From positions 1-21,014 of the IMG/VR virus record IMGVR_UViG_3300007541_000294: a stretch of DNA of 21,014 nucleotides; one strand, given 5' to 3'. Of the stretch, positions 5,882 to 13,157 are shown one piece after another. The DNA comes from a virus. The position numbers were made by a program, and so were the translations under genes. Under the pieces are notes generated by a model that saw only the letters and a program-made list of their open reading frames with translations, did not search any database and was not told the DNA's origin. Within the stretch, counting starts at the first letter, position 1. Each line of letters begins with the position of its first letter.

Positions 5882-7705
5882 ATGCCTATAATTTTAAAAA
5901 ATCTAAAGTTTAGCAATATGTATAGCTATGGAAAAGGCATTTCTATTGACTTGAATAAAGAAAAAATTACACAACTATCTGCTCCTAATGGTAGTGGGAA
6001 AAGCTCTATTGCTTTAATTCTTCAAGAGATTCTATTTAATAAGAATATTAAAGGAATTAAAAAAGGTGATATTCTTAACAAGTATTCTACAGAAAAAAAC
6101 TGGGAGGCGACTCTTCATTTTTCTGTAGATGAAGATGATTATGTATTAGATGTAAAACGTTTTGGCGCTCAAACTAAAGTAGAACTTTTTCAGAACGGAT
6201 TTGATATATCAGAGCATAAAGTATTAGATACCTATAAAAAGCTACACGATATATTAGGTATGACCTTTGAAGTATTTTCTCAACTTACCTATCAAAGCTC
6301 TACTGATCTATTAGACTTTCTAAAAGCTACTGATGCTAATAGAAAAAAATTTTTAATCAACCTATTTGGTTTTGAAAAATATCTTGAAATAGGAGATAGG
6401 ATAAAGCTTTTAGGAGCAGAGCAAGATAGAGAGCTTGTGTCTCTTCGCGGGGAGCTTAAAACTGTTGAAAACTATTTAAACTCTTTAGCTATAAGTGAAA
6501 AAAGAGAATTAGTAGAAGTTCCAAGTGTAGATGAAGAATTAGAAGAGCAGATTATTGCATTAGCTGCTGCAATTGAAAATGTAGAAAAAGACGCAAAAAG
6601 AATTGATAGAAACAATCTAAATATAAAAGAGCGTGAAGCTATTAAGTTTGATGTTTCTATACTTAAACCAGAAGATCCTAACTTAGATGAAGATATTCAA
6701 AAAGCTAGAGATAGCGCAAATCAAGCTAAAAGAGCAGTAGAAGATACTAAGAAAAAACTAGAACATCTTGATTTAAGTGATATTTGCTATGCTTGTCATC
6801 AACCTTTAGATAACTCTCAATCGCTTGCGCAAAAAAATAGATTTGAAGAAGAGATTGATAACCAAACTAAAATATATAAACTCAATAAGCAATTACATAC
6901 TGATTTAAGTATGAAAAAAGATGAATATATATCTGCATTAAAAATCTATGAACAAAATCAAAAATCTATAGAAAAGTTTGAATCTCTATCTAACTTAATA
7001 GATCTTTCGCTGCCTACTGAAATTCCTGATAAAACAGAACTATCTAAAAAAGAAGCTACTCTCAAATCAACTTTGCGAAATCAAAAATTAGAAAAAAATA
7101 ATGCAGAGAAAATAAACGAAGAAGTACGTCTCCATAATACTAGAATAGATCTTTTAGGAGAGGAAAAAGAAAAATTTTTATCTAGACAAGAAGTATTAAC
7201 TAGTGATATAGTTAAAGTTCAAGATAAATCTAACAACATCCAAATTCTTAAAAAAGCATTCTCTGCTTCGGGTATTGTTGCTTTTAAGTTGGAAAATGTA
7301 GCCAAAGATTTAGAACAAACTATAAATAGATATTTAGCTGTTCTTTCTGATGGTCAATTTTCTGTTAGATTTAGACTAGCCGGTGAAAAACTCAATGTTG
7401 TTGTGATCAATAATGGTCAAGAAGTAACTATAGAGTCTTTATCTGGTGGAGAATTTAGCCGAGTTCAAACTAGTGTTCTTTTAGCTGTTAGATCTACCTT
7501 ATCAAAAATTGGTGGCAACAGCCTAAATCTTCTATTTTTAGATGAAATTACAGGCGTCTTAGACGAGTCTGGAAAAGAAAAGCTATTTGAAGTACTTTCT
7601 GAAGAAGAAGGATTAAATGTGTTCTTAATTAGTCATGATTATAGCCATCCATTAATTCCTAAAATTGAAATTGTAAAAAAGAATAATATTAGTATGATAC
7701 TCTAA
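5882..7705 (+). CDS. Recombination ATPase, Rad50/SbcC-like (T4 gp46-like)
   Basis: This 607-residue SMC-type ATPase has Walker A APNGSGKS at 34-41, and the two ABC halves are split by long coiled coils (about 170-300 and 310-460). A zinc hook lies near the middle (CYAC, Cys302 and Cys305). The C-terminal half has the signature LSGGE at 520-524, Walker B LLFLDE at 550-555 and the H-loop His585. The coils are short compared with cellular Rad50 but near the length of T4 gp46 (560 residues). It uses ATP to gate DNA access to the Mre11-like nuclease encoded just upstream, and two subunits should join through the zinc hook. All catalytic motifs are intact. It ends 11 bases before nrdA. Confidence 0.95.
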   Translation: MPIILKNLKFSNMYSYGKGISIDLNKEKITQLSAPNGSGKSSIALILQEILFNKNIKGIKKGDILNKYSTEKNWEATLHFSVDEDDYVLDVKRFGAQTKVELFQNGFDISEHKVLDTYKKLHDILGMTFEVFSQLTYQSSTDLLDFLKATDANRKKFLINLFGFEKYLEIGDRIKLLGAEQDRELVSLRGELKTVENYLNSLAISEKRELVEVPSVDEELEEQIIALAAAIENVEKDAKRIDRNNLNIKEREAIKFDVSILKPEDPNLDEDIQKARDSANQAKRAVEDTKKKLEHLDLSDICYACHQPLDNSQSLAQKNRFEEEIDNQTKIYKLNKQLHTDLSMKKDEYISALKIYEQNQKSIEKFESLSNLIDLSLPTEIPDKTELSKKEATLKSTLRNQKLEKNNAEKINEEVRLHNTRIDLLGEEKEKFLSRQEVLTSDIVKVQDKSNNIQILKKAFSASGIVAFKLENVAKDLEQTINRYLAVLSDGQFSVRFRLAGEKLNVVVINNGQEVTIESLSGGEFSRVQTSVLLAVRSTLSKIGGNSLNLLFLDEITGVLDESGKEKLFEVLSEEEGLNVFLISHDYSHPLIPKIEIVKKNNISMIL

Positions 7706-7716
7706 AGAGGAGAAAA

Positions 7717-10005
7717 ATGATTCTAGTAACTAAAAGAGACGGACGTAAAGAGCCATTAGACATTGAAAAACTACATAAAGTAGTTTTTTTCGCTTGTGAG
7801 GGTATTGCAGGAGTTAGTGCCAGTGAAGTAGAGATACATAGTCAGGTACAATTTTTTGATGGGATTACCTCAAGTGAAATTCAAGAGACTTTAATTAAAT
7901 CTGCAGCTGATTTAATCTCTGAAGAAAATCCAAATTACCAGTTTGTAGCTGGTAGATTAATTAACTATCATTTACGTAAACAAGTATACGGACGATACGA
8001 ACCTTATGAGCTACTAGATATTGTAGAGGCAAATGCTAAAAGAGGCTTCTACGATAAAAGTATTCTAGAGGTGTATTCTAAAAAAGAGTTTGCTACTCTA
8101 AATAAATATATTAAACATCAAAGAGATGAAAAATTAACTTATGTAGCTATGGAGCAATTCAGAGGTAAATATCTAGTACAAAATAGAGTAACAGGTGAAA
8201 TATTTGAAACTCCTCAAATAGCTTATATGTTAATTGCAATGACATTATTTCAGTCTTATCCTGTAGATACTAGATTGAAATGGGTAAAGGAATATTACGA
8301 TGCTATTAGTCAGCATGATATTAGCCTTCCTACTCCTGTTATGGCCGGTGTTAGGACTCCTCAGAGACAGTTCTCTAGTTGCGTTCTTATCGAGACTGAT
8401 GACAGCCTTGATTCCATTAATGCTACTACTAGTAGTGTGGTCAAATATGTCTCTCAAAAGGCTGGAATTGGAATTGGAGCAGGTAGGATTAGAGCATTGG
8501 GCTCCCCTATTCGCAAAGGTGATGCTTATCACACCGGAGTAATTCCGTTCTATAAAATGTTTCAAGCCGCTACTCGATCTTGTTCTCAAGGAGGAGTGCG
8601 TAACGGAGCAGCAACCTTATATTATCCTATCTGGCACTTAGAAGTAGAAGATCTATTAGTACTAAAAAACAATAAAGGCACGGAAGATAATCGTGTACGA
8701 CATATGGACTATGGCGTACAATTTAATAAGTTAATGTACGAAAGATTAATTACTGGAGGAAACATTACTCTTTTCTCTCCTTCCGACGTACCAGGTTTGT
8801 ATGAGTCATTTTTTAATAATCAAGACACTTTTAAACTACTCTATGAAGCAGCAGAGCGTAATCCCGCAATTCGTAAAAAAAGCTTAAAAGCTATTGATCT
8901 TTTTACCTCTTTTATGGAAGAGCGTAAAAATACTGGGCGTATATACTTACAAAACGTAGATCACGCTAATACTCATTCAAGCTTTGATGAAAAAGTAGCT
9001 CCTATTCATCAGTCTAATTTGTGTGCTGAAATTGATTTACCTACAAAACCTTTGAGTAGTTTTGAAGATGAAAGTGGGGAGATAGCTCTTTGTACTTTAA
9101 GCGCTATTAACTGGGGTAATATTAAAAGCCCCGCAGAATTTGAACGTCCTTGTGAGCTTGCAATTCGTGGGTTAGATGCGTTATTAAGCTATCAAGATTA
9201 TCCTATTAAAGCTGCACGCCGTGCAACCGATCTTCGTCGGCCCCTTGGAGTAGGCATTATTAACTTTGCCTACTGGCTTGCAAAGAATGGTTCAAGTTAT
9301 CAAGAACCTAATCTTGCGTTAATTGATGAGTGGGCAGAAGCTTGGAGTTATTATTTAATTAAAGCTTCTAATACATTAGCTAAAGAACAAGGTGCCTGCC
9401 CTGGATCTATGGAAACTAAGTATGGCAAAGGAATTACTCCTAACCAAACTTATAAGCGTGAAGTAGATGAATTAGTACCTCATGTAGAACGTATGGACTG
9501 GGAAAGCTTACGTGCTGATTTAGCACTACACGGTATTAGAAACTCTACAGTTATGGCGTTAATGCCCGCTGAAACGAGTGCTCAAATATCAAATAGTACA
9601 AACGGAATTGAACCTCCACGTAGTTTTGTAAGCGTAAAACAATCAAAACATGGTGTTTTAAAACAAGTAGTGCCTGGTATTCATAAGCTAAAATCTAAAT
9701 ATGACCTTCTATGGGATCAACGATCTCCAGAAGGATATATTAAAATTGTATCTGTATTACAAAAATATATTGACCAAGGTATTAGCGTAAACACTTCATA
9801 TAATCCACAATATTTTCCTGATGAAAAAATACCAATGAGTACTATGCTACAACATCTTCTAATGTTCTATAAGTATGGTGGTAAACAGCTTTACTATTTT
9901 AATACTTATGACGGACAAGGTGAAGTAGACTTAAACAAACTAAATGAAGAACCATTAGCACTAGAAGAAATTGACGACGCAAACTGTGAAAGCTGTGTTA
10001 TTTAA
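7717..10005 (+). CDS. nrdA: Ribonucleotide reductase class Ia, large (alpha) subunit
   Basis: This 762-residue enzyme reduces ribonucleoside diphosphates to deoxy forms. Residues 1-90 form an ATP-cone (VTKRDGRKEPLDIEKLHKVV), so allosteric activity control by ATP/dATP is probably kept. The redox pair is Cys222 (FSSCVLIE) and Cys459 (ALCTLSAINWG). The radical site is Asn434-x-Cys436-x-Glu438 in SNLCAE. The radical-transfer tyrosines are in KQLYYFNTYDG near the C-terminus. The flexible tail ends CESCVI, the Cys pair that passes electrons from thioredoxin or glutaredoxin. A strong AGAGGAG ribosome-binding site precedes the ATG. It works with NrdB encoded 11 bases downstream, and with ThyX further on, to supply dNTPs. 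Confidence 0.97.
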   Translation: MILVTKRDGRKEPLDIEKLHKVVFFACEGIAGVSASEVEIHSQVQFFDGITSSEIQETLIKSAADLISEENPNYQFVAGRLINYHLRKQVYGRYEPYELLDIVEANAKRGFYDKSILEVYSKKEFATLNKYIKHQRDEKLTYVAMEQFRGKYLVQNRVTGEIFETPQIAYMLIAMTLFQSYPVDTRLKWVKEYYDAISQHDISLPTPVMAGVRTPQRQFSSCVLIETDDSLDSINATTSSVVKYVSQKAGIGIGAGRIRALGSPIRKGDAYHTGVIPFYKMFQAATRSCSQGGVRNGAATLYYPIWHLEVEDLLVLKNNKGTEDNRVRHMDYGVQFNKLMYERLITGGNITLFSPSDVPGLYESFFNNQDTFKLLYEAAERNPAIRKKSLKAIDLFTSFMEERKNTGRIYLQNVDHANTHSSFDEKVAPIHQSNLCAEIDLPTKPLSSFEDESGEIALCTLSAINWGNIKSPAEFERPCELAIRGLDALLSYQDYPIKAARRATDLRRPLGVGIINFAYWLAKNGSSYQEPNLALIDEWAEAWSYYLIKASNTLAKEQGACPGSMETKYGKGITPNQTYKREVDELVPHVERMDWESLRADLALHGIRNSTVMALMPAETSAQISNSTNGIEPPRSFVSVKQSKHGVLKQVVPGIHKLKSKYDLLWDQRSPEGYIKIVSVLQKYIDQGISVNTSYNPQYFPDEKIPMSTMLQHLLMFYKYGGKQLYYFNTYDGQGEVDLNKLNEEPLALEEIDDANCESCVI

Positions 10006-10016
10006 AGGATAAAATT

Positions 10017-11183
10017 ATGTCAGTACTAAGCACAAAAAATAATGATCACACTCAAGCTCTTATGTTTCTAGATCCCTCTGGGGATCTAGGAATGCAACGT
10101 TATGATACTATGAAATATAGGTCTTTCGATAAACTAACAGATAAGCAATTAGGATTCTTTTGGAGACCTGAAGAAGTAGATGTACTACGAGATGCTAAAG
10201 ATTTTAAAGAACTTACAGAGTCTGAGCAACATATATTTACATCTAACTTAAAGCGTCAAATTCTACTAGACTCTGTACAAGGTCGATCTCCCAATCTTGC
10301 ACTACTTCCTATTGTAACTATTCCTGAACTTGAAACTTGGATTGAAACTTGGGCTTTTTCTGAAACTATTCACTCTCGTTCGTACACTCACATTATTCGT
10401 AACGTATACTCAAACCCCTCTAAAGTGTTTGATGAAATGTTAGATATTCAAGAAATTGTTGACTGTGCTGACGATATTACTAAGAACTATGACGAACTTA
10501 TCACTTTAAGCCAGTGGTATCAGCTCTTAGGAGAAGGTAAGCATGTAATAAGAACTCTAAAAGGAAAAACCTCTGGTGGAGAAATATGGCAATCACAAGA
10601 AGTAGCTGTAAACCTATACGAGCTTAAAAAACTACTTTATCTTTGTTTAGTGAGTGTTAATATTTTAGAAGGTGTTCGCTTCTACGTTAGCTTTGCTTGT
10701 AGTTGGGCATTTGCAGAGCTTAAGAAAATGGAAGGTAATGCTAAGATTATTAAGTTCATTGCTCGTGATGAAAATCTTCATCTTGCGTCTACTCAACAAA
10801 TTCTTAAACTGCTGCCTAAAGATGATCCTGACTATGTGCAGATCATAAGTGAATGTGAAGAGCAGGTTAAAGCTATGTTTATGGATGCTATCACACAAGA
10901 AAAACAGTGGGCTGAATATTTATTTAAAGATGGCTCTATGATTGGTTTAAATGCTCAATTATTAAAAGAGTATGTAGATTGGATTGCTCACAAACGCATG
11001 ACTTCAGTCGGTATTAAACCTTCATTTTCTGTACCGAGAGCTAACCCACTTCCTTGGACTCAAAAATGGATTTCAGGAGCAGAGGTACAAGTTGCACCTC
11101 AAGAAACTGAAATTTCTTCTTATGTCATTGGTGGAACTAAGCAGGATGTAAACGATAAAACATTCGAGGGTTTTAGCCTCTAA
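10017..11183 (+). CDS. nrdB: Ribonucleotide reductase class Ia, small (beta) subunit
   Basis: This 388-residue diiron protein generates the tyrosyl radical for NrdA. The metal ligands are readable: Asp85 (LLDSVQG), Glu116 and His119 in SETIHSRSYTHIIRN, Glu218 (ILEGVRFY), and Glu252 and His255 in RDENLHL. The radical tyrosine is Tyr123 in SRSYTH, so this is a radical-bearing class Ia type and not a Tyr-less variant. The C-terminal peptide ends FEGFSL, the usual aromatic/hydrophobic tail that docks into NrdA. AAAGGAT lies before the ATG. A 9-bp hairpin lies 51 bases inside the gene (10068-10089). The gene follows nrdA by 11 bases and is the last gene before the DUF1127 cassette. Confidence 0.97.
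   Translation: MSVLSTKNNDHTQALMFLDPSGDLGMQRYDTMKYRSFDKLTDKQLGFFWRPEEVDVLRDAKDFKELTESEQHIFTSNLKRQILLDSVQGRSPNLALLPIVTIPELETWIETWAFSETIHSRSYTHIIRNVYSNPSKVFDEMLDIQEIVDCADDITKNYDELITLSQWYQLLGEGKHVIRTLKGKTSGGEIWQSQEVAVNLYELKKLLYLCLVSVNILEGVRFYVSFACSWAFAELKKMEGNAKIIKFIARDENLHLASTQQILKLLPKDDPDYVQIISECEEQVKAMFMDAITQEKQWAEYLFKDGSMIGLNAQLLKEYVDWIAHKRMTSVGIKPSFSVPRANPLPWTQKWISGAEVQVAPQETEISSYVIGGTKQDVNDKTFEGFSL
10068..10089 (+). promoter_or_regulatory. RNA hairpin near the 5' end of nrdB
   Basis: CTAGATCCC at 10068-10076 pairs perfectly with GGGATCTAG at 10081-10089 around a TCTG loop. The stem is 9 bp and starts 51 bases after the nrdB ATG. No T-run follows. Its size and position are close to the hairpin in the glycosyltransferase gene at 3950, which argues weakly against chance. 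It could be an RNase or stability site. Coincidence remains possible because it sits in an ordinary coding stretch. Confidence 0.35.
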
Positions 11184-11185
11184 GC

Positions 11186-11202
11186 TATGCAAATTTTGCA
11201 TA
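11186..11202 (+). repeat. 17-bp palindrome after nrdB
   Basis: TATGCAAATTTTGCATA is symmetric about its central T and lies three bases after the nrdB stop codon. It is too tight at the centre for a full RNA stem but has the form of a DNA operator for a dimeric repressor. It contains the first in-frame ATG (11187) of the DUF1127 frame. No function can be read from the sequence alone. Confidence 0.35.
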
Positions 11203-11230
11203 TCGGGTTTGCCGTTTTAACAATTGTTAT

Positions 11231-11281
11231 TTTCTCCTTGTTATGTTATTATAATAATGTAGATAAACAAACAAGGAGAAA
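11231..11281 (+). promoter_or_regulatory. RBS-sequestering inverted repeat with a -10-like box in its loop
   Basis: TTTCTCCTTGTT (11231-11242) is the exact reverse complement of AACAAGGAGAAA (11270-11281), which contains the AAGGAGA ribosome-binding site of the DUF1127 gene starting at 11286. mRNA that covers both arms should hide this site in a 12-bp stem with a 27-base loop. The loop carries TATAAT (11250-11255) inside the 12-base palindrome TTATTATAATAA (11246-11257). A transcript begun from that box, near 11262, would lack the first arm and leave the site free. No good -35 lies 16-18 bases upstream, so promoter activity might need a phage-modified or late RNA polymerase. Confidence 0.6.
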
Positions 11282-11285
11282 TATA

Positions 11286-11522
11286 ATGAAACTTTTAATT
11301 GAATCTCTTTCTTTTATCTCTATTTACTCGTATAAACTAATTTCATGGTTTGAAGAGCAAATGAGTAACTATAAAAGATATAGAGATGTAGCAAAAACTG
11401 TTGAAGAGTTAAATAAACTTAGTGATAGTGAACTAACAGACATAGGTCTTACTCGTGGAGGAATCTATGAGGTTGCTTATAATTCTTTTCCTAAGAATTC
11501 TAAAGCAAAAGGGTGGGTATGA
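11286..11522 (+). CDS. DUF1127 (YjiS-like) small protein
   Basis: From ATG 11286 the product has 78 residues. Its C-terminal half, TVEELNKLSDSELTDIGLTRGGI (38-60), matches the DUF1127 pattern of paired Leu, SD.EL and DIGLTRG.I. Some members of this family in Alphaproteobacteria act in RNA turnover or phosphate control. A phage copy may steer host regulation, but that is inference. The start is chosen because AAGGAGA lies 7 bases upstream and family members are usually this short. The frame stays open to ATG 11187, which would add 33 residues with a hydrophobic segment and could give a membrane-anchored form, though its own ribosome-binding site is poor. The stop overlaps the next start as ATGA. 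Confidence 0.8.
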   Translation: MKLLIESLSFISIYSYKLISWFEEQMSNYKRYRDVAKTVEELNKLSDSELTDIGLTRGGIYEVAYNSFPKNSKAKGWV

Positions 11523-11713
11523 TGAATGATATGGTTATCAGCACTACTAACAGTATTTATATTTGGATTAGTAATGTGGTTTCTAAAGCTAATCGTATAT
11601 TCTGTGCAATTGGATATGCAAGAACTGCAGCAGAGCTTGCCCGACAAGGATACTACGAAGAAGCCCGAAAGTGTATGACAGAGGTTACAATTTTAAAATC
11701 AAAAGAGTCCTAA
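11519..11713 (+). CDS. Small protein, 64 aa, helical, TPR-like C-terminus
   Basis: The chosen start is ATG 11519, which overlaps the DUF1127 stop by four bases and follows an AGGGTGGG purine tract. GTG 11513 and ATG 11522 are also possible. The product has an amphipathic N-terminal half and a C-terminal helix, ARTAAELARQGYYEEARKCM, of the kind seen in TPR repeats and in some short alphaproteobacterial proteins that accompany DUF1127. No catalytic motif is present. Its coupling to the DUF1127 gene and the terminator directly behind it show that the two form one expression unit. The function is unknown. Its stop codon lies inside the terminator stem. Confidence 0.65.
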   Translation: MMNDMVISTTNSIYIWISNVVSKANRIFCAIGYARTAAELARQGYYEEARKCMTEVTILKSKES

Positions 11714-11729
11714 TTAGGACTCTTTTTTT
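11702..11729 (+). terminator. Rho-independent terminator after the DUF1127 cassette
   Basis: AAAGAGTCCTA (11702-11712) pairs with TAGGACTCTTT (11715-11725) around a very short centre, and a run of seven T follows to 11729. It overlaps the stop codon of the 64-residue protein. It should end transcription from nrdAB and from the local start in the cassette, so the resolvase-like gene downstream would need its own promoter or antitermination. Confidence 0.85.
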
Positions 11730-11778
11730 ATGGACTTTTGCTGCTTAATTATATACACTTATCTTGAAGGGAGTTATT

Positions 11779-12219
11779 ATGAGTAGTAAAAGTAAAACAA
11801 AAGGTAGGTCTTTTGAATATGTAGTTAGAGATCTTTTCTCTGAACACTTTAATAATAAATTTGAAAGAGTGCCTCTTTCAGGAGCCTTAGAGTATCTTAA
11901 AGGTGATGTTTATTGTCCTTGGCTACCAGAGTTTCCATATTGTATAGAGGCAAAACACCATAAAGAAGTACCGTGGAACAACTTAATTAGTGCTAAAAAA
12001 TCTTCCCTATTACTAGATTTCTGGAAACAAACTTGTAGAGAAGCTGATAAAATGAAACGTAAGCCTTTACTAGTTTATAAATGGGATAGAAGTAAGATAT
12101 ATGTATGTTGGAATGATGAAATAGAAATTAGTGATCAAATAAGTGTTAAAATAGAAGACATGTATTTTAAAATGGGATTATTTGACGATTGGATTCAAGA
12201 AGTTACTAAAAAGAGCTAG
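11779..12219 (+). CDS. PD-(D/E)XK nuclease, putative Holliday junction resolvase
   Basis: This 146-residue protein has the archaeal-Hjc-like pattern of small resolvases. Glu13 lies in the first helix (KGRSFEYVVRDLF) and a basic strand reads ERVPLSGA. Asp43 is in KGDVY, and Glu57-x-Lys59 is in CIEAKH. These are the E...D...ExK residues that bind Mg in the PD-(D/E)XK fold. It likely trims or resolves branched replication intermediates before packaging. ATG 11779 is chosen because AAGGGAG ends five bases upstream. A TTG at 11764 would place that ribosome-binding site inside the gene. It follows a terminator, with only an AT-rich ATATACA box upstream as a candidate start signal. A VRR-NUC or other nuclease of the same fold is the alternative. 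Confidence 0.72.
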   Translation: MSSKSKTKGRSFEYVVRDLFSEHFNNKFERVPLSGALEYLKGDVYCPWLPEFPYCIEAKHHKEVPWNNLISAKKSSLLLDFWKQTCREADKMKRKPLLVYKWDRSKIYVCWNDEIEISDQISVKIEDMYFKMGLFDDWIQEVTKKS

Positions 12220-12238
12220 TCATTCTTTTAATTTTTAC

Positions 12239-12267
12239 TTGCACAACGATTAAATATATTATATTAT
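12239..12267 (+). promoter_or_regulatory. Likely sigma70 promoter for the flap endonuclease-thyX block
   Basis: TTGCAC (12239-12244) and TATTAT (12262-12267) are separated by 17 bases, giving 4 of 6 and 5 of 6 matches to consensus in a 76-base AT-rich gap. The start would be near 12274, leaving a leader of about 22 bases with GGAG at 12282-12285 before ATG 12296. The high A+T content makes chance -10 matches common. Confidence 0.55.
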
Positions 12268-12295
12268 GATTATATAATTATGGAGAATAACAATA

Positions 12296-13156
12296 ATGAC
12301 TAGTAGTTGGAATGATCTAGCTGAACTCGAACAAGAGAAGCTAGAAGAAAAAAATTTATTGCTTATTGATGCTAATAACTTAGCCTTTAGGTATTTGCAT
12401 CGTCCTAACTTTGATAATTTTTCTCAAGAATATATTAAAACAATTAGTAGTTTAGCTAAAAGCTATTCTGCACTTAGAACAATTTGCTGCTTTGATGTAG
12501 GAGCCTCTGCTTATAGAAAAACAATTTTTGCAGGGTATAAGCAAAATCGTAAAGAGATTAAGCGCACAGAAGAAGAACAGATTCGTTTTACCGGATTTTT
12601 CAATTGCCTGAAAGATACCACAGATATTCTACCTTTTGAGCACTATAAATTTAAAGGTATTGAGGCTGATGATATCATTACCTATCTTACAGTAAACTTA
12701 AAAGATAAGTATGATAATGTATGGATAGTTTCAAGTGACAGAGACTTATATCAGCTTCTTGATCATAACGTTAGTATCTTCAATTTGTTTTCTCGTAAAG
12801 AGATAACACTAGATTCTCTCTATGAAGAAACAGAGCTTACTCCCGAAGAGTTTCTATTCTCTCGAATTATTGAAGGAGATAAGAGTGATGGCATTCTAGG
12901 TATTGAAGGTATAGGTAAAAAACGTAGTCAAACTTTAGTACAAGAATATAAAACTCTTGATAATCTTATTGCTGCTTTACCCTTAAAAGGTAAATCTAAA
13001 TATATTCAAAATCTTAATAGCGGCAAAGAGATTCTTTTGCTAAATAAACAGTTAATGGATTTAACTAGTCATCTTGATGTTGCTATTTCTATGTCAGAAA
13101 GTCCTGAAGTTGTTTCAGAAGTTCTTTCTAATGCTCTAAATAAAATAAAGGTATAA
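12296..13156 (+). CDS. 5'-3' exonuclease / flap endonuclease (FEN family)
   Basis: The 286-residue protein matches the PIN-like FEN fold of T4 RNase H, T5 D15 and the PolA 5' nuclease domain. The acidic metal ligands are Asp25 (LLIDANNL), Glu123, Asp125 and Asp126 (GIEADD), Asp148 and Asp150 (SSDRD), and Asp195 and Asp198 (GDKSD). A helix-hairpin-helix DNA-binding element, GIEGIGKKR, lies at 202-210, and a basic arch region surrounds GYKQNRKE (80-87). It removes RNA primers and 5' flaps, a task the polymerase at the left edge would need from a separate protein if it lacks this domain. The first ~18 residues before the catalytic domain are polar and extra. GGAG lies 10 bases upstream of the ATG. 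thyX starts two bases after the stop. Confidence 0.93.
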   Translation: MTSSWNDLAELEQEKLEEKNLLLIDANNLAFRYLHRPNFDNFSQEYIKTISSLAKSYSALRTICCFDVGASAYRKTIFAGYKQNRKEIKRTEEEQIRFTGFFNCLKDTTDILPFEHYKFKGIEADDIITYLTVNLKDKYDNVWIVSSDRDLYQLLDHNVSIFNLFSRKEITLDSLYEETELTPEEFLFSRIIEGDKSDGILGIEGIGKKRSQTLVQEYKTLDNLIAALPLKGKSKYIQNLNSGKEILLLNKQLMDLTSHLDVAISMSESPEVVSEVLSNALNKIKV

Positions 13157-13157
13157 A

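Noticed and set aside
8300-8542. 80-residue hydrophobic + strand frame inside nrdA
   Set aside because: The Leu-rich translation is an out-of-frame reading of conserved nrdA codons, and no initiation signal stands out.
8245-8589. 114-residue - strand open frame opposite nrdA
   Set aside because: It is fully inside a highly conserved nrdA region, so its openness follows from nrdA codon use. No promoter or ribosome-binding site was seen.
10665-10898. 77-residue - strand frame opposite nrdB
   Set aside because: It lies over the metal-ligand region of nrdB and lacks any start signal.
11738-11757. TTGCTG and TATACA as a promoter for the resolvase-like gene
   Set aside because: The spacer is only 8 bases, far too short for sigma70. 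An AT-rich box alone is not enough to call a promoter.
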